Shown: one piece after another, positions 57,601 to 60,176 of the stretch | Position numbering within the stretch: the first letter of the stretch is position 1 | Layout: the number at the start of each line of letters is the position of its first letter | Position numbers and translations under genes: made by a program | Notes under the pieces: model-generated | Told to the model about the DNA's origin: nothing | What the model saw: the letters and a program-made list of their open reading frames with translations, nothing else | The model's database searches: none | Assembly (NCBI GenBank): GCA_029204225.1 | Contig: CM055094.1 | Span: forward strand, 69,787,751 to 69,851,750 | Source: Diphasiastrum complanatum | Lineage: Eukaryota > Streptophyta > Lycopodiopsida > Lycopodiales > Lycopodiaceae | Reading direction: 5' to 3' | Length of the DNA: 64,000 nucleotides

Positions 57601-60176
57601 TAGCCACTAGCTTTTAGCCTCTCTGCTATATTTAATTGGCACTTGGCACATTTAAGTACATAGGCCTCTACTTGACTTTTCATCTTAGGCCACCAAAATT
57701 GCCGTCGAACTAAGTCAAGTGTTCTTTGTACACCCGGATGTCCTGCGCATGGACTGTCATGACACTCATGCAAGATTTGGGCCCTTATTGTGTCATTCTC
57801 CGGTACACACACCTTGCCTTTACGAAACAAAATCCTGTTTCGAATAGCAAAATCGATTTAGCATATCCCGTTGTAGATTTCCTGTGATCCAAATCTCCTG
57901 CTCAATCAGAATCTACATACCCTTTTACATTCAATCCCTCATTTGCAGTGGACACTATCCCTAAATTCACTATTCCTTTTAAGTAGCGGAATACCCTCTT
58001 AACTGTTATCCAATGTGATTGACCGTCAATCCTTTCATCTCCATTCCTTTTTATCTTGTATACCCAGCGACATCCTATGGGTCTTCGTCCTAAGGGAAGG
58101 TGCGCAGAATCCAAGTGTTATTCTTTTCAATGAATTTCAACTCATCTTGCATAGCTTCCTGCCACCTATCCACATCTAGGCTTCTCAATGCCTCCTCATA
58201 ATTCTTTGTTTATGTGGCTTCCCATGTGCCATCATATGCTTCAGCCAGAAGGTCATAGTCATTGAGTTTATATGCCAATTTCCTTGTTCTGTTAGACCTT
58301 CATGGATTGAACCCATCTTGGCTTGCTTCTTCAAGATTCATTTCGTCTTCATCTTCCAAAGGATTTGACTTTTCTTGCTCTGTCCACACTATCTGATCTG
58401 TACTCCTATCTGGATGGGTGTATTCCTGCCCTTGTGGATTTTCTTCAATTGTCTTTGTGTTGAGTTCCTGAAACACCACATCCCTACTACTAATGATTTT
58501 CTGTTTTAGGATTGAAGACATGGTACCCCTTGCCATTAGGGCAGTACCCAACAAAGATATTACCTTAGGCTCCAATTTGCTTTGGTTTTCTTTTGGGGTG
58601 TGTACATATGCGGTACACCCAAAAATTCTGAAATGCGCAACAGAAGATCTGACACGGGTCTCAGGGGTGTTTGGTTCCGAGCTTGAGTTGGAGCCCTGTT
58701 TAATATATGTGCAGAAGTATACATTACCTCCCCCCCAAATTTGAAGTCAAGTTCTGCACTGTAAAGCATATACCTTGCCAATTCAACAATGGTGCAGTTT
58801 TTTCCCTCTGCGGTGAGTAGCTCATCCTGAATTCCTTGTGGATACCATGTGGTGCAGAAATCATTGAAAGTTTTGGATGGGAGTTCACTTCCACTGTCAG
58901 AGTGTAGTCTTTTAATCTGATTTCCTTGCTGTTTTTCAACCAAGGCTTTGAAGATCTTGAATTCTTCAAGAGCCTCTACCTTCCTCTTCAGAGTACACAA
59001 ATGTCTTTCATGACCAGTCATCAGCAAGAATCATGAAATATCGTGCCCCTCCCAGTGACGTGTTTTTCATTGGGCCACACAAATCAGTGTTCTAGTTCAG
59101 AACCTTTCATTGGGCCCTGTCTCTCCTTTTGAGAATGTCTCTCGATGTTGCTTTCCATCAATGCATCCTGGACATACAGAGGCCGTTTCTCCTTCTTGAT
59201 AGTCAAAGTCTTCTACCAATTTCTATTGTTGCAACAATTTGGCTCCAAGGCATCCGTATCTATAATGCCATAGATTGTCTTTCTTGCTGTTTGCAACTGC
59301 TGTAAGAGCTTGATAGCTCTTATTTTTAAATTCCTGCATTTTGTATAAATTGCCCTCACATATTCCTTCTGCAATAGTTTTTCCAGCCCTTTTCAGCCAA
59401 CACCTTCTTGAATCAAATTTAGTTGTTATTCCTGAGTCTGATAATTTGCTTATAGACAGAAGATTTTTGGCTATGCCTGGCACAAACAATACTTCCTGAA
59501 CTAATTCACTTCTGCAATTCTGCAATTTCAAGGCCACAATCCCTACTCCTACTGCGTCATGGGTTAGTTTATTTCCCATGCATACCTTTTTCTTTTCTAC
59601 CAAATCTCTGTAATCCATGAGTGCTTTCTTTTGGAAGGACATATGCCTGGTGGCTCGTGAATCCAATCACCAGGATTCATCGACCTCTTGTATATTATTG
59701 CTCATTGAAATGACACATGCTGAATCTACCGCTATCTCTTCTGCATTCTCATCCTCATTTATGGCAATGTGGGCATTCACCCTTCTTGGTTTACGTTTGG
59801 CCGACTTCTTTGGGTAGTACCTGGCAAAGTGACCAGGCTCCTTGTAGTACTTTCTGGGGTCGATTCAGGTATTCAATATCTCTATTCTGTTCTCTGGACT
59901 CTGCATTTATGCTCTTAACAGAATAGAGCATTTCAAGAGGAGATATTGAATTTTGTGAAAGTTGATTTTGTAGGATACTTTGGAGTAGTTATTTTCTTTC
60001 AATGCTAGCATGAAGTATGTAATGTTTTGTGGGATGTCAAGCTTCTATATTTTGTTGCTAGGATCATGTGGAAATTTTGGTTTATATGTTAGTATGCTTG
60101 ACAATGTCCATAAATTGTTGCTTTGTCACCAGGAGCACCACTTTTTTGGGACCAGATAATGGCTCATTTCTTAGAG
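1714..60176 (+). CDS. MON2: MON2-like Golgi/endosome trafficking scaffold, partial (22 exons, both ends outside window)
   Basis: MON2 is a large ARM/HEAT-repeat protein of the trans-Golgi network and endosomes. It is related to the BIG/GBF Arf-GEFs but has no Sec7 domain, and works with DOP1 and a P4-ATPase in endosome-to-Golgi recycling (family knowledge). Here 22 exons, each with AG acceptor and GT donor, join in phase into 672 codons with no stop. Diagnostic segments in order are [162 protein letters not shown] and [15 protein letters not shown]. They match the order of plant MON2 homologues as I remember them. By that comparison exon 1 lies near residue 100. Introns range from 93 bp to 17.5 kb; the long ones (1, 3, 16, 17, 21) hold the transposons. 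Start codon, stop codon and promoter are outside the window. Confidence 0.9.
2552..2950 (+). repeat. LTR-like sequence, possible solo LTR
   Basis: Starts TGTTAGAAAT and has the texture of a plant LTR: a U3-like AT-rich part, then a CT-rich stretch near 2890-2930. It shares ACTCGTGGGTCCA with the copia LTR at 12123-12500 (read on the minus strand). I could not fix the 3' end, primer-binding site or target duplication, so the boundaries are tentative. Confidence 0.3.
3567..3850 (+). repeat. Two diverged direct repeats
   Basis: The stretch at about 3567-3660 (CACAAAAAGTGGAACT, then GTAGTATAAAAGAAGTACATG) recurs at about 3758-3850 (CACAAAAAGTGGAACT, then GTAGTATAAGAGAAGTACATG). Spacing is about 190 bp. 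Identity is partial, so it is an old duplication. Confidence 0.6.
4155..7132 (+). pseudogene. Ty1-copia gag-pol relic, RT core deleted
   Basis: The element starts inside gag ([12 protein letters not shown]). The zinc knuckle is damaged ([14 protein letters not shown], first Cys replaced). The protease motif [11 protein letters not shown] lies at about 4542-4575. The integrase HHCC segment ([18 protein letters not shown]) and the core [17 protein letters not shown] and [11 protein letters not shown] are at about 4948-5460, with a stop at 5392. After about 6110 the reading jumps directly to the end of RT ([19 protein letters not shown], from 6235); the catalytic YVDD region is missing. RNase H follows ([28 protein letters not shown]), with a frameshift near 6840, then [12 protein letters not shown] to a stop at 7132. 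The 5' LTR and gag N-terminus are absent. A polypurine tract and 3' LTR follow. Same strand as the host gene, inside intron 1. Confidence 0.93.
7116..7126 (+). other. Polypurine tract of the copia relic
   Basis: A run of A and G ending in seven G residues lies directly before TGTTGAAGAG, the expected position of plus-strand priming next to a 3' LTR. Confidence 0.75.
7127..7443 (+). repeat. 3' LTR of the copia relic (right end approximate)
   Basis: Begins TGTTGAAGAG directly after the polypurine tract. It contains a CT-rich stretch near 7355-7370, typical of plant LTR leader regions. The right end is placed at a TTTTCCA near 7443 where hAT sequence resumes. No matching 5' LTR was seen in the window, so the end is an estimate. 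Confidence 0.6.
7456..8790 (-). pseudogene. hAT-family (DUF659) transposase relic
   Basis: Read on the minus strand from right to left: a DUF659 start [18 protein letters not shown] (about 8690-8640), then [20 protein letters not shown] (about 8255-8195), then [20 protein letters not shown] (about 8180-8110), then a helical part with FWDDARSI and [20 protein letters not shown] (7660-7540). The order matches plant DUF659 hAT transposases, which cut and paste DNA between short terminal repeats. Two intron-like gaps (about 8280-8540 and 7690-7990) separate the blocks. The C-terminal dimerisation domain is missing and there is a stop at 7456; the copia 3' LTR abuts here. It is dead as read. Confidence 0.85.
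8858..8980 (+). repeat. Microsatellite: CA-rich then (TC)n
   Basis: An irregular CA-rich stretch (8858-8916) leads into about 32 uninterrupted TC units (8917-8980). Long pure runs like this are polymorphic and are a hotspot for assembly error. Confidence 0.95.
9060..9164 (-). repeat. GAAACG-palindrome end of the hAT relic (terminal repeat)
   Basis: About 100 bp dense in GAAACG/CGTTTC words, ending GTTTCGATGAAACACTG at 9164. Read on the minus strand the end is CAGTGTTTCATCGAAAC, which has the CAGTG start usual for hAT elements. It lies at the 5' side of the minus-strand hAT transposase relic, so I take it as that element's terminal and subterminal region. Confidence 0.6.
9165..10798. other. 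Intron 1 interval, unassigned
   Basis: No gene or clear element. It has scattered GAAACG words near 10360-10395 and a short palindrome GCAAATTTGCG near 10081. The part right of about 10500 may be diverged 3' copia sequence of the next element, but I could not align it. Confidence 0.4.
10799..12096 (-). pseudogene. Ty1-copia integrase-RT fragment, RT core deleted
   Basis: Minus strand, reading leftwards from 12096: integrase C-terminal half ([68 protein letters not shown], ending near 11460). Then the RT start [20 protein letters not shown] (11206) fuses directly to [14 protein letters not shown], which lies after the RT catalytic core. The region left of 11070 is degenerate. gag, protease and the integrase N-terminus are missing: the integrase reading begins 13 bp from the primer-binding site. 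Confidence 0.88.
12110..12122 (-). other. Primer-binding site (initiator tRNA-Met type)
   Basis: On the minus strand the sequence reads TGGTATCAGAGCC, the usual plant copia primer-binding site complementary to the 3' end of initiator tRNA-Met. It sits between the 5' LTR on its right and the truncated integrase on its left. Confidence 0.9.
12123..12500 (-). repeat. 5' LTR of the minus-strand copia relic
   Basis: On the minus strand it starts TGTTGGAATG (12500) and ends just before the primer-binding site, about 378 bp. It contains ACTCGTGGGTCC, shared with the LTR-like stretch at 2552. The 3' LTR was not found. Confidence 0.75.
12501..13407. other. Intron 1, 3' end
   Basis: No gene. Nothing recognised apart from the pyrimidine-rich approach to the exon at 13408. 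Confidence 0.5.
13408..13481 (+). CDS. MON2: MON2 exon b
   Basis: Acceptor TAATTGCAG, donor GTGCGT. Starts in phase 0 and ends with two bases of a split codon. Encodes [20 protein letters not shown], which directly continues the exon ending at 1803 in MON2 homologues. Confidence 0.88.
13678..13833 (+). CDS. MON2: MON2 exon c
   Basis: Acceptor TGTACAG, donor GTATGC. Completes an AGC serine codon with exon b. Encodes [20 protein letters not shown], the most diagnostic MON2 segment, then a serine-rich linker ([14 protein letters not shown]). Ends with two bases of a split Lys codon. Confidence 0.92.
13834..18790. other. Intron 3, 5' part: unassigned
   Basis: About 5 kb without a recognisable gene or transposon protein. 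It contains a 68-bp tandem duplication (13992-14125). The open frames at 14207-14485 and 15869-16105 show no recognised motif. Confidence 0.5.
13992..14125 (+). repeat. 68-bp tandem duplication
   Basis: ATATGAAGTGAGCTCC and the following TTTTTATGAG...CATACTTCCTT recur after 68 bp with only a few changes (one GAG unit missing, T to C near the end). High identity suggests a recent replication slip. Confidence 0.9.
18790..19480. repeat. Cluster of tandem and inverted repeats
   Basis: The word TTGGCTATT + CAAGGTTGAAACTTG occurs at about 18960 and 19416 in the forward direction and at about 19366 reversed, giving a hairpin at about 19360-19445. A second unit (ACCTCAGCAAGTTCGAAACTT at about 19123; ACCTCAACAGGTTCAAAACTT at about 19293) repeats after about 170 bp. 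It looks like a degraded MITE cluster; no target duplication was found. Confidence 0.55.
19529..19870 (+). mobile_element. hAT-type MITE A (342 bp) with AATCGCGATT palindromes
   Basis: Starts CATAGATGCA and ends TGCATCTATG, a perfect 10-bp inverted repeat. It is flanked on both sides by GTACAAAT (19521-19528 and 19871-19878), an 8-bp target duplication as made by hAT transposases. Subterminal regions are packed with GAATCGCGATTC-type palindromes. The core (19635-19735) contains GATGAAAGCTCTAATT and TTTGCCGACTGTTTCGGGTG, shared with MITEs at 35885 and 43276. No coding capacity. It lies in intron 3. Confidence 0.88.
19879..21746. other. Intron 3, 3' part: unassigned
   Basis: No gene or element recognised in this 1.9 kb interval. 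Confidence 0.5.
21747..21873 (+). CDS. MON2: MON2 exon d
   Basis: Acceptor TCATTAG, donor GTATGT. One base completes the split Lys codon; ends in phase 0. Encodes a variable linker then [20 protein letters not shown], matching the conserved KLGLRLLEDLTALAAGGS-type segment of plant homologues. Confidence 0.9.
21998..22053 (+). CDS. MON2: MON2 exon e
   Basis: Acceptor TGTACCAG, donor GTAAGG. Encodes [18 protein letters not shown]; ends with two bases of a Glu codon. Confidence 0.9.
22310..22364 (+). CDS. MON2: MON2 exon f
   Basis: Acceptor GTTACCAG, donor GTATTT. Completes the Glu codon and encodes [18 protein letters not shown]. Confidence 0.9.
22490..22546 (+). CDS. MON2: MON2 exon g
   Basis: Acceptor TTCTTCCAG, donor GTATGC. 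Encodes [19 protein letters not shown], 19 codons in phase 0. Confidence 0.92.
22696..22797 (+). CDS. MON2: MON2 exon h
   Basis: Acceptor ATTCTTAG, donor GTGCGA. 34 codons in phase 0 with [18 protein letters not shown], a strongly conserved HEAT-like segment of the family. A second AG nearby (22699) would shift the frame, so 22696 is preferred. Confidence 0.9.
22798..23442. other. Intron (645 bp) between MON2 exons h and i
   Basis: No gene or repeat recognised. The reading resumes seamlessly with VFLSMLVK at 23443, so no exon appears to be missing here. Confidence 0.6.
23443..23523 (+). CDS. MON2: MON2 exon i
   Basis: Acceptor CGTTGCAG, donor GTAGGA. 27 codons in phase 0, including [16 protein letters not shown]. 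Confidence 0.92.
23675..23727 (+). CDS. MON2: MON2 exon j
   Basis: Acceptor CCATGCAG, donor GTAAGA. Encodes [17 protein letters not shown] and ends with AT, two bases of a split Met codon. Confidence 0.92.
23816..23857 (+). CDS. MON2: Possible MON2 42-nt cassette exon
   Basis: Inside the 348-bp intron between exons j and k. It has a pyrimidine-rich acceptor (CTCTTTTTCACAG) and a donor (GTATTG). It is 42 nt long, enters and leaves in the same phase as the flanking exons, and has no stop ([14 protein letters not shown]). Including or skipping it keeps the frame. I do not recall this segment in other homologues, so it could be alternative, lineage-specific or chance. Confidence 0.45.
   Translation, partial: EVYCCSWSNTAAE
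24076..24145 (+). CDS. MON2: MON2 exon k
   Basis: Acceptor TTCATGCAG, donor GTGGGC. Completes the split codon and encodes [19 protein letters not shown], matching the [18 protein letters not shown]-type segment of the family. Confidence 0.92.
24146..25442. other. Intron (1.3 kb) between MON2 exons k and l
   Basis: No gene or repeat recognised. The open frame at 24424-24621 on the minus strand has no recognisable motif. Confidence 0.5.
25443..25506 (+). CDS. MON2: MON2 exon l
   Basis: Acceptor TTCTTTCAG, donor GTAACA. Encodes [17 protein letters not shown] and ends with one base of a Gly codon. Confidence 0.9.
26154..26384 (+). repeat. 113-bp tandem duplication rich in ATGCAT
   Basis: CATGCAGCCATGCA at 26154 recurs at 26267, followed in both units by GCATGATGCATGAGC, TTGGACATGCAT, TTGTACA and ATCTATGGTC. 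Identity is roughly 85% by eye. Overlapping ATGCAT palindromes are unusually dense. Confidence 0.85.
27594..27899 (+). other. Unidentified open reading stretch in an intron
   Basis: An open frame of about 100 codons on the + strand, passing through [14 protein letters not shown] and [20 protein letters not shown]. It has a possible acceptor near 27652 (TCTCTATAG). It does not fit the phase or order of MON2. It could be a captured exon fragment or chance; I recognise no family. Confidence 0.25.
28187..28335 (+). CDS. MON2: MON2 exon m
   Basis: Acceptor GTGTTCAG, donor GTGAGC. Two bases complete the Gly codon. 49 codons with [20 protein letters not shown] and [17 protein letters not shown], the best conserved part of plant MON2 homologues. 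Confidence 0.94.
28476..28621 (+). CDS. MON2: MON2 exon n
   Basis: Acceptor TGTATACAG, donor GTGTGT. 48 codons plus two bases of an Arg codon: a variable Cys/Ser-rich start, then [20 protein letters not shown] and LSLILS. Confidence 0.9.
28715..28772 (+). CDS. MON2: MON2 exon o
   Basis: Acceptor CTGAACAG, donor GTATTA. Completes Arg and encodes [19 protein letters not shown]. Confidence 0.93.
28951..29045 (+). CDS. MON2: MON2 exon p
   Basis: Acceptor GCCTCTGCAG, donor GTATGT. Encodes [20 protein letters not shown] and FTLV, ending with two bases of a Gly codon. Confidence 0.93.
29046..30357. other. Intron 16, 5' part: unassigned
   Basis: No recognised gene. The minus-strand open frame at 29988-30278 and the overlapping frames at 29247-29651 have no motif I can name. 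Confidence 0.45.
30358..30535 (+). repeat. Dispersed repeat, copy 1 (second copy at 40421-40580)
   Basis: The segment with TCTAAATTATTGACAG, then GTCTTTCACAAGTTC and TCATCATCCATGAGT, then ATAATTACTTGCA and AAAAGGGCTTCC, recurs in the same order and orientation in intron 17. Identity is about 80-85% by eye. The element type is unknown. Confidence 0.75.
31350..31610 (+). repeat. Two short tandem duplications in gypsy relic DNA
   Basis: GAATCTAGTTATTGCAAAAG is repeated as GAATCGAGTTATTGCAAAAA within 31350-31425. Then TTGTGGATTAAAAGGATGGA (about 31454) recurs as TTGTGGATTGAAAGGATGGA (about 31540), followed by similar sequence. The spacing is about 86 bp. Confidence 0.7.
31580..32553 (+). pseudogene. 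Ty3-gypsy RT and RNase H relic
   Basis: RT motif blocks are visible: [20 protein letters not shown] (31650-31710; cf. the FSKIDLRSGYHQIRIHP-type block), [29 protein letters not shown], and [20 protein letters not shown], where the catalytic YxDD is lost (YFEN). RNase H follows after a gap: [20 protein letters not shown] (about 32350-32415). Several stops and frame changes. No LTRs found. It is an old insertion in intron 16, same strand as the host gene. Confidence 0.8.
32556..33500. other. Intron 16 interval, unassigned
   Basis: No gene recognised; it may contain the diverged integrase part of the gypsy relic, but no zinc-finger or DDE motif could be read. Confidence 0.4.
33501..33560 (+). 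mobile_element. Left end of a MITE-like element with GATCTGGAACGTGATCC words
   Basis: Starts CATAGATGCA, identical to MITE A's terminal repeat, followed by ACGATCTGGAACGTGATCC and TGCATTCTGCATT. The matching right end is not clear. Confidence 0.5.
34239..34708 (+). mobile_element. hAT-type MITE with GAAACG/CGTTTC ends
   Basis: Starts CAATGTTTCACTGAAAC and ends GGTTCACGAAACATGG, an imperfect inverted repeat. Both ends are dense in GTTTC/GAAAC words (e.g. CGTTTCAAACG). The start matches 14 of 17 bases of the hAT relic terminus at 9164 (CAGTGTTTCATCGAAAC on the minus strand). No target duplication seen. No coding capacity. Confidence 0.55.
35341..35500 (+). repeat. GC-rich palindrome element, GGACGCGTCC word
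   Basis: A GC-rich island in AT-rich DNA: GGACGCGTCC occurs at 35421-35430 and 35484-35493, with GCGTCCACCC/GTGTCCACCC nearby and an A-rich spacer between the halves. The layout resembles the ends of the GAAACG MITEs but with a different palindrome. Terminal repeats and target duplication are not resolved. Confidence 0.45.
35885..36636 (+). mobile_element. hAT-type MITE B (752 bp)
   Basis: Starts CATAGTTGC and ends GCAACTATG, with GCGTTTCTGAAACG-type palindromes just inside each end. Flanks are GAGCAGAAT (left) and GAGCAAAT (right), a target duplication with one inserted base. The core at 35971-36064 (TTGCCGAATGTTTCGGGTA) matches MITEs A and C. The right half holds 303 bp of open sequence absent from A. 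Confidence 0.82.
36150..36452 (+). pseudogene. Coding-like segment carried in MITE B
   Basis: 101 codons in one frame with a single internal stop. It includes [20 protein letters not shown] and [20 protein letters not shown], a polar, helical, protein-like composition, ending in a TAG. It is not present in the related MITEs at 19529 and 43276, so it may be captured host or transposase sequence. I do not recognise the family. Confidence 0.35.
36969..37065 (+). CDS. MON2: MON2 exon q
   Basis: Acceptor GAAGATAG (weak pyrimidine tract), donor GTAAAA. Completes the Gly codon left by exon p. Encodes a variable linker with SPLGKRAEQ, then [12 protein letters not shown], a conserved MON2 motif. It is isolated between a 7.9 kb and a 4.5 kb intron. 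Confidence 0.88.
37725..37795 (+). mobile_element. Right end of a MITE-like element with GATC/GGAACGTG words
   Basis: GATGATCTGGAACGTGTG and CAGATCGTTTGCAATCC lead to ACAACTATG, the right terminus seen in MITEs B and C. It uses the same palindrome word as the left end at 33501, but exon q lies between them, so they cannot simply be the two ends of one insertion. Confidence 0.5.
37796..38535. other. Intron 17 interval, unassigned
   Basis: No gene or element recognised. Confidence 0.5.
38536..38920 (-). pseudogene. Ty1-copia gag fragment
   Basis: On the minus strand: [16 protein letters not shown], then [20 protein letters not shown] and GGAWETLGS. This follows the plant copia gag pattern (a 'MKxxLMDKELWDVI' start, 'DRKALSLIHLSV' helix, 'AKxAWDTL' end). 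No pol or LTRs adjoin it. Confidence 0.65.
38921..39530. other. Intron 17 interval, unassigned
   Basis: No gene or element recognised next to the copia gag fragment. Confidence 0.45.
39531..39603 (+). repeat. Microsatellite (GC)n-(AC)n
   Basis: A short GC/CG run (39531-39546) leads into AC units to 39603, interrupted once by ATTC. Alternating purine-pyrimidine of this kind can adopt Z-DNA. Confidence 0.95.
39927..40030 (+). mobile_element. Left end of MITE-like element D (TTCCGGAAC / AACGTTCTG words)
   Basis: Starts CATAGATGCA, then GTGTTCCGGAACATAGAG and TTTCAGAACGTTCTGTTCC, then poly-T. A possible right end GGGTCGCAACTATG lies at 40760, but the flanks show no target duplication, so the pairing is uncertain. 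Confidence 0.5.
40421..40580 (+). repeat. Dispersed repeat, copy 2
   Basis: Second copy of the repeat at 30358-30535, same orientation, about 10 kb away in a different MON2 intron. Confidence 0.75.
40747..40760 (+). mobile_element. Possible MITE right terminus
   Basis: CGGGTCGCAACTATG resembles the GCAACTATG right end of MITE B and is preceded by AAAACG. It may be the right end of element D or a separate fragment. Confidence 0.35.
40761..41546. other. Intron 17, 3' end: unassigned
   Basis: Nothing recognised; the open frame at 40857-41237 has no motif I know. Confidence 0.5.
41547..41612 (+). CDS. MON2: MON2 exon r
   Basis: Acceptor ATTTGCAG, donor GTACGT. 22 codons in phase 0: [20 protein letters not shown], directly after TPKNVQ of exon q as in homologues. 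Confidence 0.92.
41827..41886 (+). CDS. MON2: MON2 exon s
   Basis: Acceptor GGGATAG, donor GTAAGC. 20 codons: [20 protein letters not shown]. Confidence 0.92.
42178..42264 (+). CDS. MON2: MON2 exon t
   Basis: Acceptor TTGCATTTCAG, donor GTAGTC. 29 codons, with [20 protein letters not shown] and NILSTLDAQ. Confidence 0.9.
42379..42607 (+). CDS. MON2: MON2 exon u
   Basis: Acceptor TGTATCCAG, donor GTAAGT. 76 codons and one extra base. It begins [20 protein letters not shown], has a Gly/Thr/Val-rich stretch (about 42450-42545), and ends [13 protein letters not shown]. By memory this linker is longer than in flowering-plant homologues. The next exon is 17.5 kb away. Confidence 0.9.
42608..43275. 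other. Intron 21, 5' end
   Basis: No gene or repeat recognised. It ends in GGATCTGA, the target site of MITE C. Confidence 0.5.
43276..43821 (+). mobile_element. hAT-type MITE C (546 bp)
   Basis: Starts ATAGTTGCAC and ends GTGCAACTAT, a perfect 10-bp inverted repeat. It is flanked on both sides by GGATCTGA (43268-43275 and 43822-43829), an 8-bp target duplication. Subterminal GTTTTTGAAACGTGTTTC words. The core at 43407-43500 (GATGAAAGCTCTAATT, TTTGCCGACTGTTTCGGGTG) is nearly identical to MITE A. It contains a GC hairpin at 43581-43600. Confidence 0.9.
43581..43600 (+). other. GC hairpin inside MITE C
   Basis: CGGGGGG and CCCCCCG form a perfect 7-bp stem around a CTACCG loop. It is strikingly GC-rich for this AT-rich intron and absent from MITEs A and B. 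Confidence 0.8.
43830..46140. other. Intron 21 interval, unassigned
   Basis: 2.3 kb of AT-rich sequence. No gene, LTR or terminal repeat recognised; open frames at 44354-44681 show no motif. Confidence 0.5.
46146..46352 (+). pseudogene. Possible C-terminal tail of a hAT-like transposase
   Basis: A + strand frame with [20 protein letters not shown] then a basic [10 protein letters not shown] end, interrupted by one stop near 46315. The acidic-then-basic end resembles the tail of some plant hAT transposases. The downstream 400 bp is rich in TTTGAAGT/ACTCAAG words like the region near 8400. The catalytic part is absent, so the call is weak. Confidence 0.3.
46227..46263 (+). repeat. GAGGGT minisatellite
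   Basis: About six tandem GAGGGT/GAGGAT units encoding Glu-Gly repeats within the hAT-like tail. Confidence 0.9.
46353..46942. other. Interval between the hAT-like tail and gypsy array
   Basis: No coding sequence. Many short direct and inverted words such as GACTCATGA and AATTGTAATTTG; it may be the subterminal region of the hAT-like element. Confidence 0.35.
46943..48014 (-). repeat. Gypsy array LTR 1 (leftmost)
   Basis: On the minus strand it starts TGTATGTAACTAG at 48014, next to a polypurine tract (48015-48027). It ends at TACATACA (46943), giving matched 8-bp ends. Length about 1072 bp. It differs from LTRs 3 and 4 by scattered substitutions and a 9-bp insertion near 47060, so it is the most diverged LTR in the array. 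It contains repeated AAGGGTAACTTG and CCTTATCCAAGGGT words. Confidence 0.82.
48015..48027 (-). other. Polypurine tract of gypsy unit A
   Basis: Minus strand TAGGGGGAAGGAA directly before the LTR start TGTATG. The equivalent tracts in units B and C lie at about 52923-52935 and 56884-56896. Confidence 0.8.
48046..48463 (-). pseudogene. Gypsy unit A: integrase C-terminus and chromodomain
   Basis: Minus strand: [58 protein letters not shown], then the chromodomain ([19 protein letters not shown]). The Trp codon expected after this is a TGA stop, unlike units B and C. This marks the element as a chromovirus, whose chromodomain can target integration to chromatin. The upstream edge is fused to RT N-terminal sequence by a deletion (see 48464-49890). 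Confidence 0.88.
48464..49890 (-). pseudogene. Gypsy unit A: gag-protease with deletion into integrase
   Basis: Minus strand from 49890: gag N-terminus ([18 protein letters not shown]); a frame break; Retrotrans_gag domain ([56 protein letters not shown]); a one-base insertion near 49117; zinc knuckle [14 protein letters not shown]; an in-frame TGA near 49000; protease [15 protein letters not shown] (about 48890-48850); a frameshift; then RT start [20 protein letters not shown] and [10 protein letters not shown]-like sequence to 48464. The rest of RT, RNase H and the integrase core are deleted. Confidence 0.9.
49891..50927 (-). other. Gypsy unit A leader (5' untranslated region)
   Basis: About 1 kb between gag and the LTR. 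A primer-binding-like TAGTATCAAAGC (minus strand, near 50909-50920) resembles TGGTATCAGAGC with two changes. Its right part (from 50240) is duplicated in tandem with part of LTR 2. Confidence 0.65.
50240..52131. repeat. 946-bp tandem duplication across leader and LTR
   Basis: The segment 50240-51185 (end of leader plus first ~258 bp of LTR 2) is repeated at 51186-52131. The copies differ at only a few positions (for example CAGATT/CAAATT near 50513/51451 and ATGTATCCC/ATGTGTCCC). At the junction LTR sequence TTTGCTAAC runs straight into leader CTAGTTCTTCAAG. Confidence 0.95.
50928..51185 (-). repeat. Gypsy array LTR 2 (truncated)
   Basis: Only the first ~258 bp (+ strand order) of the LTR. 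It stops at TTTGCTAAC where the duplicated leader begins. Confidence 0.9.
51874..52922 (-). repeat. Gypsy array LTR 3 (complete)
   Basis: Minus-strand start TGTATATAACTAG at 52922; about 1049 bp. It is the 5' LTR for unit A (through the duplication) and at the same time the 3' LTR for unit B. Nearly identical to LTR 4. Open frames inside it repeat in every LTR and are not genes. Confidence 0.9.
52939..53371 (-). pseudogene. Gypsy unit B: integrase C-terminus and chromodomain
   Basis: As unit A but with an intact chromodomain: [20 protein letters not shown], then a short tail ending NFPNF. It is joined to gag-pro sequence at the same junction (GTCGTCGAAATGACATC) as unit A. Confidence 0.9.
53372..54797 (-). 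pseudogene. Gypsy unit B: gag-protease with the same deletion
   Basis: Same order as unit A at an offset of 4907 bp. Here the gag frame runs unbroken from 54561 to the zinc knuckle (53890), without unit A's one-base insertion. It shares with A the early gag frame break, the in-frame TGA between gag and protease, the frameshift after protease and the RT-to-integrase deletion. So these lesions predate the duplication. Confidence 0.9.
54798..55834 (-). other. Gypsy unit B leader
   Basis: About 1 kb, nearly identical to unit A's leader, with the same TAGTATCAAAGC primer-binding-like site. No tandem duplication here. Confidence 0.7.
55835..56883 (-). repeat. Gypsy array LTR 4
   Basis: About 1049 bp, minus-strand start TGTATGTAACTAG at 56883. 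It is the 5' LTR of unit B and the 3' LTR of unit C. Almost identical to LTR 3. Confidence 0.9.
56900..57850 (-). pseudogene. Gypsy unit C: integrase zinc finger to chromodomain, truncated
   Basis: Minus strand: H2C2 zinc-binding region ([40 protein letters not shown]) at about 57790-57640, a damaged integrase core ([13 protein letters not shown] near 57510), then the same C-terminus and chromodomain as unit B ([20 protein letters not shown]). It departs from A and B at 57333, where they carry the deletion. It ends near 57850 in copia sequence; protease, RT and gag are missing. Confidence 0.88.
57853..59870 (-). pseudogene. Degenerate Ty1-copia gag-pol relic, RT core deleted
   Basis: Minus strand from the right: zinc knuckle with its cysteines changed to Tyr/Lys ([14 protein letters not shown], about 59840); protease start DSRATRHMS (59666, G of DSG lost); GAG-pre-integrase ([28 protein letters not shown]); integrase ([35 protein letters not shown]; 59027-58560); RT start [19 protein letters not shown] fused to [17 protein letters not shown], so the RT core is missing; RNase H start [10 protein letters not shown] with a stop, then [14 protein letters not shown]. 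Many stops. It lies between the gypsy array and MON2 exon v. Confidence 0.88.
59871..59951. repeat. Imperfect inverted repeat (21-bp arms)
   Basis: ATTCAATATCTC and CTCTATTCTGTT (59871-59891) pair with AACAGAATAGAG (59917-59928) and GAGATATTGAAT (59940-59951), leaving an 11-nt bulge. It sits at the right edge of the copia relic. Confidence 0.75.
60133..60176 (+). CDS. MON2: MON2 exon v
   Basis: Acceptor TGTCACCAG, donor GTGACT. Two bases complete the Arg codon begun in exon u, then [14 protein letters not shown], matching the EPLWDQVVGHFLE-type segment of the family. It follows a 17.5 kb intron and is the last exon found. The LAEHSNQ-type continuation was not seen before 64000. Confidence 0.87.
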
